Shown in pieces: positions 9,946 through 21,900 of a stretch of DNA of 64,000 nt (within the stretch, counting starts at the first letter, position 1; each line of letters begins with the position of its first letter). The stretch is taken from contig CM034406.1 of NCBI GenBank assembly GCA_019925095.2, forward strand, positions 13,488,388-13,552,387. The letters are read 5' to 3'. The position numbers and the translations under genes are program-made. The DNA is from Dendrolimus kikuchii. Lineage: Eukaryota > Arthropoda > Insecta > Lepidoptera > Lasiocampidae. The notes under the pieces are model-generated. The model did no database searches and was not told the DNA's origin. It worked only from the letters and a program-made list of their open reading frames with translations.

Positions 9946-12900
9946 GTAAGACTTACAATTTTTTTAAGAAACTTACCCGTTATGTAACTTTTATGTAAAA
10001 CTAACTGTACCTACTAGCTGTGTTATCCTGCCCTTAAAAAATAAAAATCTAGAACCCCATTGCAGCGCCATATACCGGGTCCTATTGTGAATCTAAACCA
10101 GGGATTTTCAAACTATTTTGGGAAAGAGACCCCCTTGGGAATACCTGATCTAAATCACCCCACAACCCAATTAAACATACACAAAAAATTTCATCAAAAT
10201 CGAACCAATCCTTTAGGAAGAGATCAGTGACACACGAACAGAAGAATTTTATCTATATAGATAGAGTTTTGGACCAGAAACCCTTTCGGGGTGTCCTCAG
10301 GACATCTTACCAAAGTTTCATCACAATCTGATGAAATAGTTTAGGAACGCATCGACGACAGAGATACAACCATTGATTTTTATTCATACGATGTATGTAA
10401 TTTTTTTGTGTCACTTTTACCCGTGGCTTCGCTCGCGTTAATGTAAATTTTATGGACAAAGTGGAGGAACGACCGCTCTCCGTGAAAAATAAAAATAAAC
10501 CAATCGCACGGAACTAGCGCGACTAGAGCCTATGTGCAATTCCAGACTATAATCTATCTGTGTGCCAAATTTAATTCAAATATGTTCAACTATTCTGGCG
10601 AGATTGAGTAACAAACATCCATCTTAACTTTCGCATTTATAATAGTAGTAACATTGATGTATACTTGAGGAGCAGCTTTAGAAATCATGCTCCATACACC
10701 AACAAGAGGATTATGAGTGTATGACAAAGAATAATAGAAGAGATGCGACATTTACTACTATTAGCATATCTGTTTATATAGGCGTATTCAAGGAAAATAT
10801 TTTCAGTTCATTACATCTAGTCTAAAAAGTAAATATAATTTATACCATATCATGCATCATGGCGTCTACGGAACATGTTATTGAAAAAAGTTCCTTATTT
10901 GATTTAAATTTAACTCTTCGTATAGAAAACGTGCAGGAACTCCGTGAAGCAACGGAAAAAGAATACTAATAAGAGGCAACAAAACAACCCACAGCCAGCT
11001 GGTAGGGCATTTCCCCGACTGGATGGCTACCCCTGGTCTAGAGTATGCCGCCATAACAACTTTGAGTTGTGTTCCGGCATCAGTGGCCAGGTACCAATTT
11101 CTCTTTCAAGGCCAGCAGCACATTGGCACCACCTCTGGTATTGCTAATGCCCATAGGCGATGGTAACCGCTTTCCATCACGTAGGTCGTCTGCCTGTCTG
11201 CTGAACTCATGCAATAAAAAATTTTGAAAAAAAAAATACCTGGACAAAAGTGGAAATTTTGCCAGCATTTTGGTGTTTTAAAGCATAATATGTACTAAGA
11301 AGTATAAAGAAAAACTTCTCCTTAACAGCAATAACATATTGCGAAGCGGTGTACAGAGAATAGGAAGTAAAATTAAATTTTAACTTATATGTACGACGTT
11401 CCAAAAGTGTTCTCCAGTGGAACTAATTTTGAATAAAAACTTTTGAATTTGAATTTGTTAAAACCTACCGTTAATATTTCATCCATCATATCTTTCTAGT
11501 GCGTATCTTTTATCAGAATTGAATCAAAAAGCTTTTTCTTTTCTCTTTTGCAGACTCACAAAGCTTGTCAGTAATCACTACGGTTACATTAGAACACACT
11601 ACATATATAAGTGAGTATGGATCTTCTGGATTCCCCCCTATCACGAATTTCATTGAAAATCCTCAATATCAACCAGGTAAGAATTTTGTTGAAAGACAAG
11701 CTCAAATGCGATTTTTTAAATTAAATTCTAAATGAGAATTATTAAACACAAAGTATTCTTATTAAAATATCGAGAGTTTATAGAAAAATTACGGAACTAA
11801 CGGAACTTCTATCCGTGCAGGAACGGAGAAAGAATACAATTTCCTGCGGCCGGGCGGCCTGTCGTGAGAGGCGACTTAACAACCCACAGCCAGGTGGTAG
11901 GGCATTTGCCCGACTGGATGGCTACCACCCCTGGTCTAAAGTATGTCGCCATAACAACCTTGAGTTGTGTTCCGGCATTAGTGTCCAGGTTTCAGTCTCC
12001 CTTAAGAGAGCAGCAGCGCATTTGTAGCAACTTTGCTGTTGCAAATGTCCATAGGCGATGATAACCGCTTTCCATCAAGTTGGCCGTCAGCCTGTCTGCT
12101 TATCTCCTGTAATAAAAAAAACTATATTTAGTTATGTTACTGCTCCATCTGGGATAATGTTATAATATGGACCGTTTCACGCAGATGTAGATGCGACGGG
12201 TTTATCACGTTATTTGTGATGCGATATTGATATTAATTGTAAATGACGTTAAATATTGACAGATAACGTATGTTTAAATATTAAGGTATCTATTCGCTAA
12301 TGGCGTTATTTTTAACGCTATAAATAATACGCGTTTGGCCACAATCAATAAATTTTATATTATTTCAGATGAAGCTCGAGCATTAGATTATTTTTTTATA
12401 ATTGGAATGGGTTAGAAATTGTGTCAATAAATATAAAATTAAAAAGCTCAAGATTATACAGCATGCAATCCTTTAAATTATTAAGTTGTCATTTTTATCA
12501 CGAGATTATAATGTTTTATACGCACCCTATCATTCCAAGTCCAGCAGTAGTGTAATATTAAAATCCTGGTTATTATCGAAATTCCACATACTCGATTGTG
12601 GGAATCGTATCCCGCTTAACCGCACTGCTTCGAAAAAAATAGCATGGTAGTTACATGCTAGCTTCAAATTGTCGGTCACCTTCGGAACTTTCTCTATATT
12701 TATCAAAGAAGGACGTATCCTCTTCTCTGCGATCTTGGTGTGGGCAAAAGAAATTTTTCCCAATGTGTTACTTTGGTCCTTAGCCAGTATCAGGCAACCG
12801 CAGATTGTTATATGAGACCCAACCTCCGGCGCCTTCTTGGAATAGTAGTAGTAGTAGTAGGCTATGACTTTACATAGCATCCAAAACTTTTTAATGTTTA

Positions 12901-15900
12901 ATGTATTTGAATTAAGTTATGAAAATTATATTAATGGTGTCTAATTGTTTACATTATGTTATAGGGCAAAAAAACTGTGAGTCCTCAAATAAAATACCAA
13001 AAATGTAGAGAATTACTGTTACAATTATATTTTGTTCTGAAGTTTCTACTAAGTGATGTTTATCCAGATTTTTGTATATTATCATTTTTTTAGATAACAG
13101 CTATATCGAAACTGTGCCTCAGTACAACATACCACAGTTTACGTCTGTTGGGCCCGAGAACACACCACCACTTAAACCTATTAGGCCTCAGAACACACAA
13201 TGGATTGCGCCCATAAGGACTCAGGACATACCATCGCTGACGCCCATTAGGCCTCAGACCCCGCCTACTCCGGAGCCGTTACTGCAAACACCACCGTCGC
13301 TTTATAACAACTTTGGAAGGTAATACAACTTTTATCAAAGGGGTCCAATATTTGTCATAATAAGATTCCTTGTGTAATAATCTCAGAGGTAGTAAGTTCC
13401 AAAGAGCAGCAAACACTCACATTAATATTATAATATTACTCGAGACATGTAAGGTGATTTCGATTCAATGGGTCAGATAACTGTTGGCGACCCTACATCG
13501 ACGTTTATGAAAAACCCGGTATGATATTAGTATTGTATCGAACAGCGTCAGGCATGTCCACGAGGAACCTCCACGATTGCGTAAATATATTCAAATTCAA
13601 TGCATTGACAATAGGGAGTAATAAACGACATCGATTTGAGCTTTGCAATATCCAAGTCAGACCGCATATGGAGTACAGTTTATAGCTGTGGGCCGGGGCA
13701 CCTGGTTCCTACAATAAGTTTCAAATAGGATTTTATAGGAGAAATTACGTAAATAGAGGAATGAACACCATGGTTCTAAGTATAATTATTATTAAATAGT
13801 AACAGGATTCAATATATTTTGATATCATGAAAATCAATATTTACTTCGTAGAAAAGTTTATGATAACGATACATACAAGTTATGTTTCGTGGGTGTGTCA
13901 GCCCCATATCGTCTCATTTGAAATAGATTCTAAACTGACATCCCCTCGCCTCCATCCAGCGTCGCGTCGTCCACCGTATAGTCGACAATCCCATATTAAC
14001 AGGTGGTTTCAAATCGCTTAGCCCACGGAGAGACTTAACGTATCTCTGCTTATTCTACCGTCTGTACAACGGGGAGTATGCCGAGGAACTTTTTAATCTG
14101 ATGAACGCCACATTTCCACCAGCGCTCGCTATCGGCGGGTTGTTTACCTTCAATTCGATAAACAAGCAGTTTTTTATCGAGGGGAAATCCGATTGAAGAC
14201 TAACCAATGCGAGGGAAATGAGGCGGGGGCGTATGGGATTCACCATATTGCTGTGGCGCTAAAAAAGTACTATTGCCACCCAAGTTAGAAAAACTCACTA
14301 AAACCCCTCGGTGTTCCTTCCTCTCATGCCAGGGCTACGGGAAAGTGGAGCTTCGACCAACCCCGCGTGCCCTGCCCCTAGGGCCCCATATACTGCCGGG
14401 AGAGAAGCACATCACCTAGTGTCTTCCCACTCTATCCAACGTAGAGCGGCTAAATGATTCGGCCCACTGGATGGGAGATGAGCGCACGCATGACACGGTG
14501 CCCCCTCCTCTTAACGGTATTATTGGCGGGAGGGGGGACCCTTCTCCAAGGAACCACCCGCGCCGCCAGCTCACAGTTGCCGAAGATCCAAAGACGTCCC
14601 ACCAAACGAGGACGCCGACGCGTACTCGTTTGGTGGGAATAGAACAGGCTTGTACGTTCACGTTCCCGCTCCGCCTCCTCTTTGGCGAGCATGACCCACT
14701 AGCAAAAGGAGACAGCCTCCTTGAACTACTACGCTCAGCTGCGCGGCGATACTGTGGAACGTTTATTCTGCGTACAATAACTACGCTACGACTCTCTGTT
14801 CTTTCACCTTCTCCCAATAATAATAAATCGGGGTACTTAAGAAAAGCGTCACAAAGTTTCTTCGAGGACAGCAATGCGTCCAGCATTGCTGTCCTCGAAG
14901 AATCTTTAGACGGCGATGACCACTTTCCATCGTGTGGGCCGCTTGCCTGTTTGCTAGCGTTTTAGCAATTAAAAAAAAATAAAGTGCCATGATTTGCTCT
15001 TTAATGTACTTACACAAATTACAGAGATCCAACTCCAATCCCTGGATCGGATTTCTCCGCACCAGTACCACCAACGCCGTATATGCAAGAATTAAGAGAG
15101 CCGAGTTCAACACAGTTCGAGTGCGGCCGACCAACAGCAATTAATGTACCACTCATTTTAGGCGGTGAATCATTCATACGAGGTACATATCCTTGGTTGG
15201 TTTCCGTGTCGGAAAAGAAGCGAGGTTCGAAATTTGTTTGCGCTGGAAACCTTGTATCTGATCATCACGTAGTTACAGGTAATCATAATTTTTATTTCAC
15301 ATCACAATCACATGCACCCACGCAGGCATGTACGCACACACATCAACCTCGCTAGTGGCTACTATATGTGTAGTATGGTAGTCACACTTAATTTTCACTT
15401 ATTTTAACTTCATAGAGCTCAGACTTTTTTTTTATAAAATTTCATCCCTCTATAACTTAGTTGTTTCTGAGAAAAGACTGTGCCAATAGATAGATAGACA
15501 AACAGACAAACGGAAGTATATTATTTTGGATACGGAGTATAAAGTACTTAATGGTTCTTTATCAAACCAATTCGAATTTAAAGCAAATTCAAAACTTAGA
15601 ATTATACTCATATTAAAGGCTTGATATCCTTGCTTTTGCTTTAACATCTGTAGAGAAGTGACAGCAAATATTTTGATGTGAATCAAAAAGTTCTTAGAAT
15701 CAATATTAAAAAACGCTAAAATTTAAACAAAAATACTTTATTTTTGTACATAGTCTCCCTCCAATGCAATGGATTTAAAATAACGCGTATCTAACTTCCC
15801 TATTCCTTGCGAAAAAAATGTTTTTCTTGAGTCTCAAAAACCTCCTCTACGGCAGCCATAACCGCGTCATTATCGTGAAAAAGAGTTCCACGAATTTCCT

Positions 15901-18900
15901 ATTTTAATTTTGAGAATAAGTAAAAATCACTAGAGGCTAAGTCCGGAGAATATGGTGAGTGGTCAAGGATATTGAAGGTGAGGATAGCGGATTGTGTTGA
16001 GCGCAACTTCCGATCGATGAGCGTTGATGAACTCCCAACTGTCGTTGGGCGTGTTGGTTCTTTTCCACGGCGATTTTCTTTAATCGCTTCACGCACTTTC
16101 AGAATTAAATTTGCATAATAGGGTCCAGTAATCGTCTGGCCTTTAGGCATGTAATCAAGAAAAATAATCCCCTCACTATCCCAAAACACTAAGGCCATAA
16201 CTTTGCCAGCGGTAGAAGGTACTCGAAATTTCTTAATGGTTGGAGAGGATGGTCGTTTCCAAGACATGCTTTGTCTCTTAATCTCAGGGTCGAAATGGTG
16301 GACCCATGTTTCATCCATGGTGACAAGGCGACGCCATAATTTTCCGAACCACGCTGGAACATTTTGAAATTACACTTAGAAATTTTTCAAACGTCGGTTT
16401 TTGTTTTTGTCGGTTAACATTCGTGGCACCCATTTTGCCGACACTTTTTGGAACCCCAGTGAATCAATTAAAATGGATTGAACGCTACCAAAATATATCC
16501 TTATGATCTCAGCTATATGTTTTATAGTTATTCTTCGGTCTACCAGAACCAGATTCTCAACCTTTTTGACATTTTCTTCCGTAACGGAGGTTGAAGGCCG
16601 TCGCCCAGAACGCGGGTCATCTTTACAGCTTGATCTACATCTTTTAAATTCAGCCTCCCAGTACGCAACCATATAATAGGGTACAGCGTCATCCCCTAAT
16701 GTCTGCTGAATGATGATGAAATAATACAGTGCCAATCATTGGACTAGGGTGCCAACAATAGTAGGTATAGTTTCCCCTAATTATGTTAATTTCATAAAAT
16801 AGGCTAATTTATTTTTGTGTGTAGCGGTAATTAATTTACATATTTTTATTGGCAGCCGGTCATTGCATAACCTTAATGGGCCAGGAGAGAGATGTGAACT
16901 CATTAGTAGTAACAGTGGGCGCTTTCGACTTGGACAAATCCGGAGATGAAATCGCGAAGAAAATTAATATAGAAAAAGCCATACACCCCGAGGGGTTCGA
17001 TTCGTTTAATCTTAAAAGTAAGTAAGTGCATACTTTTCAAGGTTCCGTTGTCATTTTGGCGATAACGAAACTCTTATGAAATCATCGTGTTTGTCTGTGC
17101 GTATATTTATTGTTTAAAGCAACATGTTATAAATATTATTTACCAAAACAACCCGGGTTTACGATTTTTGCCAGGGTCTGGGGATACTGGCCCGGCGAAT
17201 TTCGTGAACCCTGGCCTGTTGTGGCCCGCGAGCCTATTCCACAGCCGAAGGCTCCTTCGACTTGTACTTACTATTCACCTATCGCGGGATATACGTCACA
17301 TAACACCCACTCTACCGGAATAATACAATCCGGTGACCGGTGGTAGAAAAATGTGAACGAAGGTATTTGAGAAATTATCCGTGTAGGAACGGAAAAAAAT
17401 ACAATCTCTTGTGGTCTGGCGGTCTGTCGTAAGAGGCGACAGAACAACTCACAGCCAGGTGGTATGGCATTTGCCCGACTGGATGGCTACCACCCCTGGT
17501 CTAAAGTATGTCGCCATAACAACATTGAGTTGTATTCCGGCATTACTGACCAGGTTTCAGTCTACCTTAAGAGAGCAGCAGCGCATTTGTAGCACCTTTG
17601 GTGTTGCTTATGTCCAAAGGCGATGATAACCGCTTTCCATCAAGTGGGCCGTTTGCCCGTCTGCTGAACTGAATAAAAGAAGAAAAAAAAGCACCCGACT
17701 TACACAACCTGCATCGGGAGAACGCATTAATATCCTAATGAATTCCTCTCCATGGTTGACTGTGGGTAAAACAAACGTTTAGTCTACAATATATGCCTTT
17801 GAATTGATTATTATTACTTTGCAGATGATATTGCCGTACTGATCTTAACAACGAAAGTCACTTTTAATGATTATATAATACCAATTTGTTTATGGGATGA
17901 AAATTTAGCTGATCTCAGTCAAATCGTAGACAGAATTGGTGTGGTAAGTTTGAAAGTTTTTAATAATAATATATATGTATATTTATTGAACTTTTATTTC
18001 AATTTCAAACCTTAATTTCTGGAGCCCGTTACAGACGGTGGACATTGCATAGTTATAAACTGTACTAAAAATACACTAAATTATAAATAAGTTGACATAA
18101 AGTATGTAACAATTCGCTGGCAGAGGGTAGCGTGCCCAGGCTTATTGTCACGCTGTTTGGCAATGCTGATTCGTTATGTGAAATACGAACCGGCCTTCTG
18201 AACACGGGTGGCATCAGAGTTTCTTACGAATTTCTTTCAAGAAAACCTTGGCCGATGGACCGCACGGACCTAAAGTTTCAACTCCAAACGGCACAAATAT
18301 GTAACCACTTCCTAAGGTTCCATACTTGCACCGTTTGAGATCTTCAACTGTTGAAACAGCGTTGCCAGCTCCTGACTTAATCATCGGAAGATGTATTGAT
18401 GGTGCCGGAGTGTCGACCCATGTCGCGTCCCACATAACCGGCCATCCCATATACCCAGGAACAAATGACATTCCGTCCGGCCTCTTGCCATCGTCGCCAT
18501 TTGGCTCTACAATATCCGGTACGCTGACGCTGACAGGGGTTCGGCGGATGATGTGATTAAGGCTAACATGGCGAGATAGGGGAAGGGGGAGGAAGTGGGC
18601 CATCAGAACTCTCACTTATCGCACGAAACACGATAAACACAACCCTAACCGCTTCACGCCAATATTCTGTGAGAGCAGGGTATCATATCGATCAAGCCGG
18701 CCTCAAAAGCTCTAATGAAGATTCCAATATGGCTCTACCACGTCCAAAAAACAATTTGTTTAAACCGTGTAATTCAGCTTTAGCGGATCTTGTTCAAACC
18801 CATTTTAGTGAGTGTTTTTAAAGCTTACTTAGTTTAACTTTTCCTGAATTCTACTCTATATAGTTCAAAAGTTAGAAGGGGATCACACTTCTGGAAGCTA

Positions 18901-21900
18901 ATATCTCACCATCTATGGACTTAGTAAAATGTGTTTTTATTGTTTCATAGGTTGCGGGATGGGGGACAAGCGAGAAAAATGAAGCTGGTCATGGAAAACC
19001 ACGCAAAGCAAAAGTACCCATAGTAAGCACAGAAAGATGTCGCAAGTCACATAAAGGATTTTCAAAACGGACATCAGACACGACTATATGCGCAGGTATT
19101 TTATCTATGTTGATTTGAGTTTGGGCTGTTGATCAGTGACCTCATAGCTTTATCGGAGTTCTTAGCTCTCCAGCCCGGGTGCCAACACCTCGCGGGATCT
19201 TAGCTGAATAGTTTTTCTGTGGGGAGGGGGGTAATCTATCCATTCCAGTCAGTGGGCAATAGCAATGGGGTGACTAAAGATAAGCTACATAAAGGACTAA
19301 AAAAATCGAGAGGAAGAGTTCTGGCGGACCGGAACCGGAAATCCGTGGTGAACATCTTACAGAGCGGCAGTAAAATTAATTGGGCCTCTATATCCGTGTA
19401 GGAACGGAGAATGAATATAATTTCCTGCGGCCGAGCGGCCTGTCATAAGAGGCGACAAAACAATTCACATCCAGGTGGTAGGGTATTTGCCCGTGTGGAT
19501 GGCTACCATCCCTAGTCTAGAGTATGCCGCCTTAACAACCTTGAGTTGTGTTTTGTCATTAATGACCAGATTTCAGTCTCCTTTTAGAGAGAGGCAGCAC
19601 ATACAGCACACCTTTGGTGTTACAAATGTCAATACCATTAAGTGGGCTGTCCTTCCGTCTGCTGAACTCTTGCTATAAACAAAAAATATAATAAGGGAGG
19701 TGTCTTGTGCAGGACATATATCCGTCCATTAGGTTGTGTATGAAGGATACTCGAGCCCGGGGGCGCCGAACCATCACTGACACATATTCTTTGTTCCATG
19801 GCAGTGATGTCCCATCTCTTTTGTTCCCAATATTCTTCAATAGTCTTTTTATTTCCCACCCAAACATCCATCTTTTCTCAGGTTTTCGCATTGTGGAGTG
19901 GAACATCCGATCAGAGTTCGCCTGCTGTTGAAGGGTAATTCCTAATTAGTGCCATTCTTTGAATGAGCCAGGAATTTCGTTGTTTTCCGTGAAAAACAAT
20001 TTATTGCAGCATTCTCTTTGTTTCGTTGACTCTGTCGATTAAGCCCTATGCCATCTTTCTGCACCGCTGGGAGCCGTGTTTTCTGGAAATAATTTTATAT
20101 GTTTAACATAATACTATCGATAGATATATATCCTACCGGCTGCGCCAAGTATTGTTGTGTGGTAATTTTATAAATCACTTTGCAGCGTAACTTTAGTGGC
20201 ATAGTTATGGACAATCTCATTAAGGATGCGCGTGAAATTGATTGGTCCGATGTCTACAATGCAGTTTCTGTCGATGTAAAGGTGCATGTATTTAATGCAG
20301 CTTTGATTAAGCTGTATGATTTACATGCACCCGTAAAGGCTATAAAAATTAAACATCTACCTGCTCCCTGGCTGACAGATGAAATAAAATCGTTACAGCA
20401 CAAAAAATGCGTAGCTAGGAGCAAATACAAAATGAAGCCTACAGATGCAAACCGCATAAAATTCGTCAAGACTCGTAATCTCTGCAATAGGGTGTGTAGA
20501 GACGCTCAACGCCGTTATATTCATAAATCTCTTGAAATTGACGATCCTGCAAAAATTTGGAAGTTTCTTAAATCTTTAGGAGTTGGCAAACCTTCGGATT
20601 CTCTTTCAAAAGATCTAAACTTCGACCTGTTAAATCAGCACTTCTCCTCTAATGCCAAATTTGATAGGCAATCTAAAACTGCAACTATAAATTTACTTTC
20701 TAATACGCCAACTCCTACATATCCTTCTTTCAACTTCTGTCAATTTTCTGATTGTGATGTTAAGAAGAGCTTAATGTCTATCAGCTCTAATGCTGTCGGC
20801 AGCGACAGTATTAGCCGCAATATGATCATTCCTATATTAGACGATATCATTCATGTGATCACCCACATCTTTAATGCCTCCATATCTTCTGGTACATTTC
20901 CTGATTCCTGGAAGCAAGCCCAAGTAATCCCTTTACCAAAAAAACCCAATCCCTCTTCCTTTTCCGAATATCGTCCCATTTCCATTCTACCTTTCCTCTC
21001 TAAAGTTCTGGAGCGCCTTGTGCACAAGCAACTCAGCGTCTTCCTTAACACCAATTCCCTTATTAATCCTTTCCAATCCGGTTTCCGTCCAGGCTATAGT
21101 ACCACTACTGCGCTAGTTAAAATTACTGAAGATATCCGTCATGGTATGGGAAATGGTCTATTGACTATACTGTCGCTGCTTGACTTCAGTAGTGCTTTTA
21201 ATAATGTTGATTTTGATGTCCTTCTTGGAATCTTGAGTTCTCTTAACATATCTCCAACAGTTATTGACTGGTTTCGTACTTACCTGTTTGGACGCCGGCA
21301 GCGCATTTGCATAGATGATATTTACTCGTCGTGGTGTGCTTTGTCTGCTGGTGTTCCACAGGGCGGCGTTTTATCACCTCTCTTATTTGCTATCTTCATT
21401 AACTCGATTTCCAATAACCTTTCTTCGTCTTACCACCTTTATGCAGATGATTTACAAATCTACACTCAATGTAATTTTAACCGACTTTCAGAAGCAATCC
21501 AAACCACAAATAGGGACTTTACAAAAATTGTTAACTGGAGTCAAGCCTATGGCCTGAGCGTTAATCCGAAAAAAACTAAGATTATTATTGTCGGCAGCTC
21601 TAGGCTTGTCTCCAAAATTGACTGGTCTTCGCTTCCCCATGTTGTGTTTGATGGTGTGCACATTGAAATCAGTGAAACTGTTAAAAATTTAGGAATAATC
21701 ATTGACAGAGAACTGTCTTGGCGGCCTCACCTGACTGAAATCAGTCGGAAACTCTTCGCGTCATCTGCTTCACTAAGAAGACTGAAGAATTTCCTACCTA
21801 CTGCTACTAAGGTTATGCTTGCTCAATCCTTGCTTCTCCCTCTAATTGATTATGCTGATGCTTGCTATCTAGATATCACCCAAGAACAACTAGATAAGCT

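Noticed and set aside
12530..12880. 116-codon minus-strand frame in gene 1 intron 3
   Set aside because: Begins in a triplet repeat, includes low-complexity Tyr, no family match.
14471..14965. 164-codon frame as a gene
   Set aside because: Ends in a LINE tail and poly(A) and is crossed by an inverted duplication; LINE debris.
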